Source of the DNA: Limnomonas spitsbergensis
Taxonomy: Eukaryota; Chlorophyta; Chlorophyceae; Chlamydomonadales
Assembly (NCBI GenBank): GCA_037349105.1
Contig: JAYJMM010000069.1
Location: 620,001 to 684,000, forward strand
Direction of reading: 5' to 3'
Length of the DNA stretch: 64,000 bases
Shown here: positions 9,946 through 22,117 of the stretch, piece by piece
How the letters are laid out: the number at the start of each line of letters is the position of its first letter
Position numbering within the stretch: position 1 is the stretch's first letter
Made by a program: the position numbers and the translations under genes
Notes under the pieces: generated by a model
Seen by the model: the letters and a program-made list of their open reading frames with translations, nothing else
What the model was told of the DNA's origin: nothing
Database searches by the model: none

Positions 9946-12900
9946 ATGTCTGAGTCTTATTTATTTCCCCCTGTAGGTTGCCAGACTCCTCTTGCGCCGC
10001 ACACGCTCTGCGAATGTTGCGACAAGCTGCATGACATAAACTCGTGTTGTTGTGGCACACCTGCACGTTGTTATCCTAGCCGCTGGACATTCTTGAAATT
10101 TTTGCTGGTTTGCCCAAACAATAAATGCTGGAAGGCCAGCAGTGTAACTGGAGGAACTGGAGCGGGCCGGACCTTTGACTTTGAAGCCGTATGGGAGCAT
10201 CGGGTTCGCACCTCCGTTGTCAACAACATTGGAGGCCAATGTCCTGGCATTCCTTGCAACTCAACACTTGTATCGGCTGTTCAACCACGGGGCACACCAT
10301 CTTTGCAGGAACTACTTGCAGCGGTTGACAATCCATCATTTTACGTGTTGCACAAACTCTTTCATCGTCAGCACAATACTTCTGCACAAGCGCTACGCAA
10401 TTTCAGTTTGCAGTATAACATCTTTCGGTACACAGGCGAAATACGGTGTTTACGCAGCTCTTTTTGTGACACAGTCTCACCGTGCGCACATTGTCCTTTA
10501 TTGCAGTCAGAGCTGTCAACAGATATTCTTGGCCTTTCCCACTCTTTGACTAACGATTCTTCTCCAGCTAACTTTACCAACAACCGTTTTTTGACCATAC
10601 CTACGCTTCGACGAAAAGCAGATTTTTTGGCTGCTCAGAGCAAAGACGAGATGAAAGCAGTCACCCGGGGGCGCGCCCAAGTTGCATGTGCAAAAACTGC
10701 TTTGTCTGAGGTGAAAATATTACTGAAAGGCATGAGGAACCAAGGCGATTGTAACCAATTGGTGAAGCTTGTCCAGGCTGCCACTGAGCAAGGTGAGGTA
10801 CTTGCTTGTATTCATGTCTTTCTTTATCTAGCTACTAGCTCACACCATGTTCAAAACCCAAGCAGGCGTCTTACGCGATCACGAGGCCCTTCAAACGTTT
10901 CTGGTAGATTGCTTCACGGCCTTATTGAATGGCCGCCGCCAGCGCTCACTTTCACCGACATCCACCCAATTTTATGTTACTTTAATGCAAACTGGTGGTC
11001 AAATGCTGCACGACTGGGTGTCTACAATATTTTTGGGACCTGCCTCAAGCACCACGAAGCTAGTGAAATCCTCTTTTGAATATCCTTACCTTCTCGGTCT
11101 CACATCTGGTTTCCTTGATAGTGCTGTCTCTCTTATAAGCGCCTGGGGCCTTCTTGATGCTCCTTTTCTTTTGTCGGAGGATGGATCTGCATTACAACAA
11201 CGAATCGATATCACAGTGCGGGCCAACAAAATACATGTTTTTGGATTATCTGGATGCAGCTTCTGTGTGACAACGCTACAGCAATTTCGGCAAGCAGCAG
11301 AAGAACGTCCTCTAGCCTCTACCTTATATGCATACACACTTGTTCCTTTGGTGCAAGGCGCTCCCCACTTCCCATTATTTGCCTTCGCTCATGACAATTC
11401 TAATAAGACATTTAGCACTCAACTAGCTTGGCGGATTTGGCAGTTCATTTGGCAGGTGAGAAGGACATCCCTACATTTATACCCTTCATTTATTGGTCAC
11501 CCTACCTCAAGCTCACAGTGCTTATGCGTGCTGCCCACATATGACTCACCTTCACGTACATTGCTTATTTAATTGCTTATATCACACGCGCAGGAGGCTG
11601 CGAAGAGGAAACTGAAGCTTATTGGTCATACCCACGACGGCGACCGCCGGTTGGTTAACATCGGGTATCAGCTTTGCAAGTATCCTCCTGCTCCTCCCCC
11701 TCCGGCTCCCCCCCCTCTGGCTCCAGCTGATTTGAATGATATAGCCATAGATCACGACCTATTGACCCTACGCATTTTTGTGCAAACCAATGTGGACGGC
11801 TCTCGAATGCATGTTATGGATATTATTGATTGGCTGCATACCGGTTGGCGTCTAAGAAATCAGTTTTTGCAGCCTGTGCGGCGGCTTGACATAGGCGGCC
11901 TATTTGTATCATCTTCGTTCATCATGCAGAACATGGACGCACTTTGTCTCTCTCCTGCTGACATGGACGCATCTGACAAGCAATCCATGCAAGGTATGCT
12001 GAAGCTTTTTGATTTCAAGCAGATGTCAGACGGTTCTGTGCAGAAGACGTCTTTAATTCGTGATGCTTTACGGTCCTCTCCACCAGAAAACTATGGCACG
12101 TTCCTATTTATTGAATTTGCGCACAGATATCTCTCTATGTTTTTAATTAAAGATCGTCAACCCTTGGATATCGTGGAGGATGCCGCTTTCTGCATTATGT
12201 TCATAGGATTTTGGAAACGGGACATTGATATGCGAGACCGAGAATTCCGGGGAAATGTTGGGCCACGGACTGCCCGAAACGACTCCAACTGTTTAACGTC
12301 ACAGACCTGTCACGACGTTGTGTTCACATGCACCATGGTTATTTTGACTATCAAACTATTTAGGCAGCATTTTACGACGGTGAAGGTCGACTTTTCTAGA
12401 CTGTCCAGCCGGTTTTCAGAGTATTTGTTTCAGACGTTGAGGAGCGCTACGAAGACGAGCAATAAAGTTAATGCAGCGCAATACTGCGACATTGTGAAAG
12501 GTTGTTCAGCGTCCCTTTTTCAAGCTGCTTCAGCTGCCAGCTCGTCTAACACCTCTGGGTCTCTTCCGGCTATGAAATACAAGAGAGGCATGCCAAGGTC
12601 TACGGATCGAGTCGTTGCAGGCTGGAATGCTGCAAATTACGATTATTGGCCTCTTGATGAGGTAAGATGGTAGATCGAGTTTTGCTCATTTATGAACACG
12701 TTTTGCCCACACTTTTTGCTTCCACATGCTAAAATAACTGATCAATGCTCTGTGTAGGATATCAGGACACGCATGGACTCAACGCTACGGGTCATCACTG
12801 AGTTGTTCGACGTCCAATTAAAATCAAGCTCGGGCAAAATACACAATATCTGGACAGCCATCAGGAGAGTTCCGCAACCTGGAGGACGGTTCATATCGTC

Positions 12901-15682
12901 ATGTCTTGCGGTCACCAGACTGCAATTGCGTTTGTTGATACCATTCTTGATGAAGGTAGGTGCCTGCCAGCCTGTGACAACATAGCAGTCACGCATCAGA
13001 CAGCTACCTTGATTGGCTTGTTGTTATCATGGCAGGGATACTACTAAGTCAGGTTGCCAGTGTGGGATGGAAGGGAAATACGCGTCATGTTCTGAAAATG
13101 TAAATGATATATTGCTTTCTTTATTCAACCCATTATTTGTGATGTGCACACACAGGGAGCTCCTGACATCATCGCTGCCCTCAATGGGGATCCCTCCTTA
13201 AAAGGTCTTAATCCCTTACAAGATTTTCTCGAGCCACCTCGTATTCCTTCTGACTTGAGTGCCTCCGATGGAGAGGAGGAAATTGCACTTGCTATCAGAA
13301 GGTAATGTATTTGAACATAGTTTGGTACACTCTGTCCTCCTACCCTCCCACCCTCCTGCCCTCCTACCCTCCTGCCCTCCTGCCCTCCCACCCTTCTGCC
13401 CTCCTACCCTCCTACCCTCCTACCCTCCTACCCTCCTGCCCTCCTGCCCTCCTGCCCTCCTGCCCTCCTGCCCTCCTGCCCTCACACCCTCCTACCCTCA
13501 CACCCTCCTGCCCTCCTACCCTCCTCACCTCCGAACCTCCGAACTTTCTAACCTCCTATCCTCCTACCCTCCTATCCTCCTATCCTCCTATCCTCCTACC
13601 CCCCTACCCTCCTACCCCCGTACCCTCTTGCCCTATTACCCTCCTATCATCCCTCTGTCCTACCCTCATTCCCCGCCTAACCCTCCTGCCAGCATGCCCG
13701 TATGTTCTCCTGCCCGCATGGCCTCCTACCCACCTTCCATCCTACCCTCCTACCTTCCTACCCTTCTATCCTCCCATCCTCCTGACCTCCTACCCTTCTA
13801 CCTTCCTGCCTTCCTATGGGCGAATGTTGTGCAGGACCATACCTGATGATGATGGTTACACATCCACTCAAGAAGAAGATTTTGAGGACCTTCCGCCCGA
13901 GGCTGATTTGCCATTTGTCATTGATGAAGATGAAGATGAAAAGCCCCTGCAGGTAGCTCTTTGGACATTGTAGTTCAAAACAGTTGATGTACTTGAAGTA
14001 GTTTTGAGTTTTGGGAGCGCCCTGCATCTTCTAGCTGCCACATATATTGTATATAAGAATGCACCATAATGTGCAGGGGAATGCGGATGTCAAGAATGCA
14101 GCGCGAAAGGATACATGCACCAACAGTGGCAGAGTGGAGCTCAGTATCAAGCGTGTTATGGCAAGTCTTGCCCAGGATGCAGGTAAGGTACATGTACAAA
14201 TACTCAGACATTCCTCATGGCAATAAATGCAGATAATACACATTTTAAGATACAAATTGCTTGTGCTCTCACTGCAACAATAATATCGTGCTTCGTACCC
14301 CGATCACTTCTCACACCAGCTTAGGGTCCTCAGTCCCTCACACCTGATCTGCTTCACACCAGCGTAGGGTCCCCAGTCCCTTGCACTTGCCTGATCTGCC
14401 ACACACCATGTTAGGGTCCCCAGCCAGTACCTCACTCCTGATCTGCTTCACACCAGCGTAGGGTCCCCAGTCCCTTGCACCTGATCTCCCTCGCACCAGC
14501 TTTGGGACCCCAATCCCTCACACCTGATCTCCCTCGCACCAGCTTAGGGTCTCCAATCCCTCACATCTGATCTCCCTCGCACCAGGCCAGGGTCCCCAGT
14601 CCCTCACACCTGATATGCCTCGCACCAGCTCAGGGTCCCATAATATTAGACAATACAAATCCCTAACCCATGGCCCCCATTATTTCCAATCCCTTATAGC
14701 TGATGTTCCTGTCGACGATAGCAATAAAAGTCTAGTGAAGTCTCTTCGGAGGTATGCATATCTAGTGAATGGCTCCATGGCCAGTCAAGGGGACGGGCGA
14801 GGTGAGCGATTTCACCAGAATCAAGTCCGTGATGATTCAGCGCGTGGAGAGGGCACGGTGAAGCCCAAGGATGTCATTGCGGTTGCTTTTCGGGTATGTA
14901 TCCTTTTGAAGTGTTGTTCTTATGACTTAAACATCGGGTATGTATCAATTGGACTTAATCAACTGTATTTCTGGGAAATACTCAACTTGTACTGAGGAGC
15001 TGAGAATATTGAATCATATGACTTCAATCATTGCACCTAACATGCTTCTCTGTGGATTCTGCAGATGGTTAGAGATGACCAGTCGGAGTACCTTGATGTC
15101 CACTATGGCGAGGTGCTGAGGTTACTGAAGAATACTACTGTCAAGGGTGGGAGAATCAAGGTCAAGGAGCAGACTTCTATACATTGGGATGATGACCAGG
15201 CAACATTTTACTGCAAGTGGTTTGAGCGGGAGCCAATACGCGGATCGGCCGGTGAAGATGCAGCTTACCGTGCCTTTACTATGCCATTAGCATGTCATTA
15301 TGGTTACAACTGGGAGGTCCGGGCCCAAGACGGGATGGTTTTATGCCCCGTTAAGATGGTGTGGCGAGAAGATAAAGCACAGTACTGGCTAGATGTGAAG
15401 GAGGAGACCCTAGCCCATGAACATGCCATGGCTGTCACTAACCCAGGGGAGTTTGCTGCGGTGGGTGATCTTCGAGTGTTGCCACAGCAGATGTCGGCTC
15501 CGGCCACTGTGGCAGCAACCCTGGAGGAAGGTAGAGAGCGTAGGGTGAGGAATTCTCTTGTGAGGAAGGAGCGGCAAGTTGTAGAGGCAGCCAAAGCCAA
15601 GGCAATGGAGGCGATACGAAATGCAGGCGCATTGCAAGCAAAGGAGGGAAGGGAAAGTAGGGCAAACGCTAGAAATAAATGA
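9946..15682 (+). CDS. Giant multi-exon protein, transposase candidate
   Basis: Ten exons with consistent phases: 9946-10792, 10866-11455, 11594-12661, 12758-12955, a small one near 13053-13090 (uncertain), 13156-13301, 13835-13952, 14077-14182, 14700-14893 and 15065-15682 (TGA). Together they give about 1,300 residues. The N-terminus is Cys-rich (LCECCDKLHDINSCCCG), possibly a zinc-binding DNA-recognition segment. In the middle, FAFAHDNSNKTF and GHTHDGDRRLVNIGYQL supply conserved-looking Asp residues of the kind seen in RNase-H-fold DDE transposases, followed by a long helical-looking region ending in SSRFSEYLFQTLRS. The C-terminal exons are acidic (VIDEDEDEKPLQ), then basic with a coiled-coil-like Glu/Arg/Ala tail. 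It is the only large protein between the inverted repeats. Transposase function is an inference; no superfamily is recognised. Confidence 0.5.
13325..13825. repeat. Intronic CTCCTACCC/CTCCTGCCC minisatellite
   Basis: About 490 bp of 9-bp units CTCCTACCC and CTCCTGCCC, with some CATCCTACC and TTCTAACCT variants, fills the intron between exons 13156-13301 and 13835-13952. The unit matches intronic repeats at 2684-2790 and 3716-3990 in a different gene of the same element. Open frames here are compositional. Confidence 0.9.
14280..14640. repeat. Intronic ~60-bp tandem repeat
   Basis: Six or so copies of a unit containing CACACCTGATCTGCCTCGC, then ACCAGCTTAGGGTCCCCAG and TCCCT fill the intron between exons 14077-14182 and 14700-14893. 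Copies differ in length from about 45 to 70 bp. Confidence 0.85.
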
Positions 15683-15955
15683 TTCTGTTTGTCTTGTGCA
15701 CGAATGTTGCCGTTTGTTTTCGGAGTGATGCAACACCACTAACATGTACAATGGGCATAATCATTTCTGCTGTTTCAAATAATTTTGACATAGGTTTATG
15801 TCCAATCTTTTTGATTTTTTGAGGTCATTAAGCAGTTACTTCGAGTGCAATCAGAAACACTAGCAGTGGCCTTTTAGGTTAAAATGTAAGATACCACCTT
15901 TGAAAGCAAGAGATATATACACCTCGGATATACACCGGAGAAAATGCCAATCAAC
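15683..15955. other. 3' flank of the giant gene, nothing recognised
   Basis: A/T-rich non-coding sequence between the TGA at 15682 and the start of the satellite. It probably holds the transcript's 3' end; no feature is distinct. Confidence 0.4.
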
Positions 15956-15957
15956 CT

Positions 15958-18900
15958 GAAGGGCTGCCGCACAGCCTGAGCAAATGCATCACAGCTGGGA
16001 GGCATGCCGCACGACCAAAAGAAATGCCCCACAGCCGGGAAGAATGCCACACAACTTGAAGGAATGCCTCACAGCCTAAGGAAAGTCGCACAACCTGAAG
16101 GCAGGCGTCACAGCCTGAGGAAATGCCTCACAGCCGGGGGGAATGCTGCACAATTTGAAGAAATGCCTCACGACCAGAGAAAATACCACACAGCCGGGAG
16201 TAATGCCACACAACCTGAAGGAATGCCGCACAGCCTAAGAAAATGCCACACAGCCGGGAGGAATGCCACACAGCTTGAAGGAATGCCTAACAGCCTGAGA
16301 AAATGCCTTACAGCCAGGAGGAATCTGCACAACCTGATGAAATGCTGCACAGCCTGAGCATATGCCGCACAGCCGGAAGGAATGTTGCACAACCTGAAGG
16401 AATGCTGCACAGCCTAAGAAAATGCCACACAGCCGGGAGGAATGCCACACAGCTTGAAGGAATGCCTAACAGCCTGAGAAAATGCCTTACAGCCAGGAGG
16501 AATCTGCACAACCTGATGAAATGCTGCACAGCCTGAGCATATGCCGCACATCCGGGAGGAATGTTGCACAACCTGAAGGAATGCTGCACAGCCTAAGAAA
16601 ATGCCACACAGCCGGGAGGAATGCCACACAGCTTGAAGGAATGCCTAACAGCCTGAGAAAATGCCTTACAGCCAGGAGGAATCTGCACAACCTGATGAAA
16701 TGCTGCACAGCCTGAGCATATGCCGCACAGCCGGGAGGAATGTTGCACAACCTGAAGGAATGCCTCACAGCCTGAGAAAATGCCGCACAGCCGGGAGGAC
16801 TGACGCACAACGTGAGGGCATGCCTTACAGCTGACACACTTGCTGACAGCCGGGAGGAATGCCGCACAACTTCAAAGAATGCCTCACAGCCTGAGAAACT
16901 TTCTGACAGCCGGGAGGAATGCCGCACAACTTGAAGGAACGCCTCACAGCCAGAGAAAATGCCTCACAGCAGGTTGGAATGTTGCACAACCTGAGGGAAT
17001 GTTGCACAGCCTGAGAAAATGTCGCACAGCCGGGAGGAATGCCGCACAACCTGAAGGAATGCCGCACAGCCAGAGAAAATGCCTCACAGCAGGTTGGAAT
17101 GTTCCACAACCTGAGGGAATGTTGGACAGCCTGAGAAAATGTCGCACAGCCGGGAGGAATGCCGCACAACCTGAAGGAATGCTGCACAGCCTGAGAAAAT
17201 GCATCACAGTTGGTTGGAATGTTGCACAACCTGAAGGAATGTCTTACAGCCTAAGAAAATGCTTCACAGCCGGAAGGAATGCCGCACAACTTGAAGGCAT
17301 GCCTCACAGCCTGAGAAAATGCCGCACAGCCGGGAGCAATGATGCACAACGTGAGGGCATGCCTTACAGCCTGAGAAACTTTCTGACAGCCGGGAGGAAT
17401 GCCGCACAACTTGAAGGAACGCCTCACAGCCAGAGAAAATGCCTCACAGCACGTTGGAATGTTGCACTACCTGAGGGAATAATGCACAGCCTGAGAAAAT
17501 GTCGCACAGCCGGGAGGAATGCCGCACAACCAGAAGGAATGCTGCACAGCCAGAGAAAATGCCTAACAGCAGGTTGGAATGTTGCACAACCTGAGGGAAT
17601 GTTGCTCAGCCTGAGAAAATGTCGCACAGCCGGGAGGAATGCCGCACAACCTGAAGGAATGCCGCACAGCCTGAGAAAATGCCTCACAACAGGGAGGAAT
17701 GCCTCACAACTTGATGGAGTGTCTTTCAGCCTGAGAAAATGCTTCACAGCCTGAGAAACTTGCTGACAGCTGGGAGATATGCCGCATAACCTGAAGAAAT
17801 GCCGCACAGCCTGAGAAACTTGCTGACAGCCGGGATAAATGCCGCTCAACCTGAAGGAATGCCGCACAGCCTAAGGAATGCCTCACAGCCAGGAGGAATG
17901 TCGCAGAACCTGAAGAAATGCTGCACAGCCAGAGAAAATGCCGCACAGCCGAAAGGAATGCCGCACAACCTGGAGGAATGCTGCACAACCTGAGAAAATA
18001 CGGCACAGCCGGGAGGAATGCCGCTCACCATGAAGGAATGCCTTACAGCCTGAGAAACATGCTGACAGCCGGGCGGAATGCTGCACAACTTGAAGGAATG
18101 CCTCACAGCCTGAGGAAATGCCTCACAGCCGGGAGGAATGCAGCACAACTTGAAGGAATGCCTCAAAGCCTGAGAAAATGCCTCACAGCCAGGAGGAATG
18201 CCGCACAACCTGATGAAATGCATAAGGAATGCCGCCTGCACAGCCAGGAGGAATGTCACAGAACCTAAAGGAATGCCGCACGGCCTGAGAAAAAGTCGCA
18301 CAGCCGGGAGGAAAGCCGCACTACCTGAAGGAATGCCACACAGCTTGTGAAAATGCTGCACAGCCAGGAGGAATGCCGCACAACCTGAAGGAATGCCGCA
18401 CAGCCTGAGAAAATGCTGCACAGCCAGGAGGAATGCCGCACAACCTGAGGGCATGCCTTACAGCTGACACACTTGCTGACAGCCGGGAGGAATGCCGCAC
18501 AACTTCAAAGAATGCCTCACAGCCTGAGAAACTTTCTGACAGCCGGGAGGAATGCCGCACAACTTGAAGGAACGCCTCACAGCCAGAGAAAATGCCTCAC
18601 AGCAGGTTGGAATGTTGCACAACCTGAAGGGATGCGTTACGACCTGACAAACTTGCTGACAGCCGGGAGGAATGTTGCTAAACCTGAAGGAATGCCTCAC
18701 AGCCTGAGAAATGCCGCACAGCCGGGAGGAATGCCGCACAACTTGAAGGAACGCCTCACAGCCAGAGAAAATGCCGCACAGCCGGGAGGAATGCAGCACA
18801 ACCTGAAGGGATGCGTTACAACCTGAGAAACTTGCTGACAGCCGGGAGGAATGCCGCACAACCTGGAGGAATGCCTCACAGCCTGAGAAATGCCTCACAG

Positions 18901-20100
18901 TCGGGAGGAATGCAGCACAACCTGAAGAAATGCCACACAGCCTGAGAAGATGCCTCACAGCCAGGAGGAATGCAGCACAACCTGAAGGAAATGCCACATA
19001 GCCTGACCAAATGCCTTACAGCCGGGAGGAATGCCGTACAACCTGAAGAAATGCCGCACGGCCTGAGAAAATGCCTCACAGCTGGGTGGAATGTCGCACA
19101 ACTTGAGAAATGCCTCACAACAGGGAGGAATGCCGCACAACCAGAGAAATGCCTCACATATGGGAGGAATGCTGCATAACCTGAAGAAATGCCGCAAAGC
19201 CTGAGAAAATGCTTCACAGCCGGGTGGAATGCCGCACAGCCTGGAGAAATGCTGCACGGCCTGAGAAAATGCCTCACAACCTGAAGAAATGCCGCACAAC
19301 CTGAGAAATGCATCACAGCCGGTAGGAATGCCGCACAACCTGAAGAAATGCAGCAGAGCCTGGGAAAATGCCTCACAACAGGGACGAATGCCGCACAACC
19401 TGAAGAAATGCCACACAGCCTGAGAAAATGCTTCACACCCGGGAGGAATGCTGCACAATTTGAAGAAATGCTGCACAGCCTGAAAAAATGCCTCACAGCC
19501 GGGAGGAATGCCGCACAACCTGAAGAAATACCACACAGCCTGAGAAAATGCCTCACAACCGGGAGGAATGCTGCACAACCTGATGAATTGCCTCACAGCT
19601 GGTAGGAATGCCGCACAGCTGGGAGGAATGACGCACAACCTGAGAAATGCCTCACAGCTGGTAGGAATGCTCCACAGCTGGGAGGAATGCCGCAAAAACT
19701 GAGAAATGCCTCACAGCTGGGAGGAATGCCGCACAGCTGGGAGGAATGACGCGCAGCTGGGAGGAATGCCGCACAACCTGAGAAATGCCTCACAGCTGGG
19801 AGGAATGCCGCACAACCTGGGAAATGCCTCACAGCTGGGAGGAATGCCACACGACCTGAAGAAATGCAGCACAGCCTGAGAAAATGCCTGATAGCCGGGA
19901 GGAATGCTGCACAACCTGAAGAAATGCCACCCAGCCTGAGAAAATGCCTCACAATCGGGTGGAATGCTGCACAACCTGAAGAATTGCCACACAGCCTGAG
20001 AAAATGCCTCACAACCGGGAGGAATGCTGCACAACCTGAAGAATAACCACACAGCCTTAGAAAATGCCTCAAAGCTGGGAGGAATGCTGCACACCTTGGA
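15958..20100. repeat. 4.1-kb satellite, 20-bp unit in 60-bp higher order
   Basis: The basic unit is AATGCCGCACAGCCTGAGAA with two common partners, AATGCCTCACAGCCGGGAGG and AATGCCGCACAACCTGAAGG, usually cycling as a triplet of about 60 bp. Longer higher-order blocks of roughly 174-180 bp repeat near-identically at 16235-16740 and of about 120 bp at 16960-17700. Because 60 is a multiple of three, long open frames appear on both strands; none has gene-like composition. The left half is the most homogeneous, and the right part (19100-20090) carries many GAGAAATGCCTCACAGCTGG variants. Confidence 0.95.
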
Positions 20101-20103
20101 GGA

Positions 20104-20525
20104 GTGCCTTATGCAAGCAAGCTGGCCAGCAGCTCTAGGCAGGTGCGCAAGCTGGGCAGTAGCTCCATGCTGGCGTCATAGTGTGCCAGCATGCCCAGGC
20201 TCCACTCTGGTGCGCAAGTTATCTAGCCAGCAGTACAAGGCCTGTGCGCAATCTGGGCAGCAGGTCCATGCGGGCGCGGAAGCTTGACAACAGGTCTAGT
20301 CTGGCGCATAAGCAAGCAGTCATGCAGCTTCAGGATGAGGCATAATGGTCTATGCTGGCGTGGAAGCTTGGCAGCACGTCCAGGCTGACGCGGCAACAGG
20401 TCTAGGCTGGCGCGCAGTACTACGATGGTGCGCAAGTTGGGCAGCAGGTCCATGTGGTCGCGAAAGCTCGGCAGCACGTCCAGACTGACGCGAAAGCAAT
20501 TTTGCCAGCAGCTCAAGTAATCCAA
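20104..20525. repeat. Second tandem repeat, ~40-60 bp unit
   Basis: A diverged array follows the satellite, built of GCGCAAGCTGGGCAGCAGG then TCTAGGCTGGC or TCCATGCTGGC units. It ends near 20525, about 165 bp before the right subterminal cluster of the element. Confidence 0.75.
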
Positions 20526-20689
20526 CTGTAGTGAGGGCATATGACATCCGCCATCGTTAAATACACATATATATATAAGTTACGACTTTATACTTTGAAA
20601 CAAGGCAAAGCCAGCGAATGCGTTAACTGTAGGGGCGATGACGGAAAGAGTGGGCATTCCGCTACTCGGCTACTCGGCTGTTGTTTTTT

Positions 20690-20796
20690 CGCTGTTGAAA
20701 GAGCGCTCAAAGGTACAGCACAGTTATCGACAGCGAACGCAATTTCCAACAGTGGAAATCAGTAATTGACAGCGCGCTGTCGATTTCAACAGTTCG
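20690..20796. repeat. Right subterminal GCTGTCG/CGACAGC cluster
   Basis: This is the partner of the left subterminal cluster. CGCTGTTG, TCGACAGCG, CCAACAG, TTGACAGCGCGCTGTCG and CAACAG occur in mixed orientation within about 110 bp of the right inverted repeat. TTGACAGCGCGCTGTCGA is itself nearly palindromic. Confidence 0.6.
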
Positions 20797-20844
20797 CGAA
20801 AGTAGCCTAGGGACACAGCGGTTCTATGGGTCGGACCCCTCTAG
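20797..20844 (-). repeat. Right terminal inverted repeat, two-part
   Basis: Complement of the left end: a 24-bp inner block (20797-20820), a 9-bp spacer, then the outer block ending in CTAG at 20844. The 18 bases at 20825-20842 also occur, in the same orientation, at 5336-5353 across the stop codon of the dioxygenase-like gene. Confidence 0.85.
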
Positions 20845-20849
20845 TAATA

Positions 20850-22110
20850 CATACTGTCTTGTTCCTCGGTACTGGGACCTGATTTAGGCACTGTACTGGA
20901 TTCGGCTCTGGAAGTTGAATAATTCAATCCTAGCGGTCTAATGGGACGCGAGTGCCCGACACGCGTGTCTCAAAACTCTTTCGAGCCGACGGAAGGGTTC
21001 TGGCAAGGAGCGAAGCGACAGGATCGGACCGATTGAGCTATGGAACCACTGTAGAGGTCCTAGGTACCCTGGGGGGTAGGACTCTAATATCTAGTTAAGG
21101 ACTCACTGTTGTGGAGGCTTGGAGAGGTAGCGACAGAAGGAGCGAGGTAGTCGGGAAGTTGTAGTCGTCAGGACAGTTGACCGGAGGGGGGGGGACTGGG
21201 TGCTCGCAAAGGGAGACTGTTGGGGACTAATTAAAGGATAGTGGGACAGCCAGGGATTGAGCCTGGTGGAGTGATCTCGTCTGAGACTTCCCGATAACTA
21301 GCAGAGCTCGCTTATAAGGGAGTTGCAGGGTTTAACCTGTGAGGGTTCAGGACTGGGCTTGCCAGGCGACCTTGCAACTTCCGTATGGAGCGTAAGCGCC
21401 GATAACGTAAGGCAGGTCGTGTCAGCGACTGGTAATTCTGGGGTACTGGTTACATGACCATTACACAAATGCTGCTCACTACGTTCAGCTCGCGTTGGAC
21501 GGCCTCGCGGCCAAGCCATTTTAAGCAGGGCCCAGAGGTGTAATGACGTCGTTAACTTTGCTCAGCTTGTTCATCCTGTTCACTAACCGCCCCACGCTGC
21601 CAAACGTTCATCAGGGCCCACTCCTTGCACACCATACACCCTTCATAAATTTCATACCTAAGTTCTAAGATACTGACAATTGATGACACCGCCATCGTGG
21701 CCATTCCAGCACTCAGGGCCCCAAGGTGTTTTTCAGTAAATACTGCCGAACACCCAAAGGCATTAGTTCACGACCCGGTCAGGTTCAGCCCATCACGACA
21801 ACGTCCCTCGGGTGGCTCCCAAAAGAGCCCTTAACGATAACATTCAAATTGGCATGTCAACGATCGGACACCTCAGTGACTGAGGGGGTTACAGGGGCAA
21901 CCCTGAAGTGCCATACAGATTTTGATGTCCCCCTAGCCCCTAGGCATGAGCACAGCCCCTAGATGGCCCAGGCCGGATGGGGTCCACCGGTCGTACCATG
22001 GCAGTCAGGGTTGGGATTCCCTTGCCTTGAAGAAGACATGGCTTTATTTATCGATGGCTGAAGTTGCAAGGGGGAGCATCCAGATTGGTATCCAGCCATC
22101 GGTCTACGGC
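20850..22110. other. Right flank of the giant element, no gene recognised
   Basis: No coding exon is supported. If the giant element inserted into the retroelement fragment at 1-2061, this flank would be the other half of that element, but no reverse transcriptase motif or matching terminal repeat is visible. A minus-strand copy of the dispersed ACCTCTGGGCC repeat lies at 21490-21550. Confidence 0.4.
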
Positions 22111-22117
22111 TGAACAA

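Larger units (their letters stand above)
2066..20840. mobile_element. 18.8-kb DNA transposon with inverted ends and cargo genes
   Basis: The outer ends are perfect inverted copies: AGGGGTCCGAC at 2066-2076 and its complement at 20830-20840, each flanked outward by CTAG (2062-2065, 20841-20844). A second, inner inverted block of 24 bp is also perfect (2097-2120 against 20797-20820). The spacers differ (20 bp left, 9 bp right). Because CTAG is a palindrome, the target duplication could be CTAG, or TA with a longer inverted repeat. Three intron-containing genes lie inside: dioxygenase-like (+), methyltransferase-like (-) and a giant transposase candidate (+). They are followed by a 4.1-kb satellite. 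The boundaries are seen directly; the superfamily is unassigned. Large algal and fungal transposons such as KDZ elements are known to carry 2OG dioxygenases, but this element does not clearly match that family. Confidence 0.75.

Noticed and set aside
13259..13973. Long Pro/Ser/Tyr-rich frames
   Set aside because: Intronic CTCCTACCC repeat; the frame overlaps a real exon only at its end.
16000..20090. Many long open frames on both strands
   Set aside because: They arise because the satellite period is a multiple of three; peptides are pure repeats on both strands with no independent start or splice signals.
2066..20840. Starship-type (tyrosine recombinase) giant element
   Set aside because: The recombinase at 2-772 lies outside the inverted ends, and inverted ends with a short target duplication point to a cut-and-paste DNA transposon.
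21022..21040. GATCGGACCGATTGA shared with 35736-35750
   Set aside because: A single 15-bp partly palindromic match with no shared flanks; too short to claim a family.
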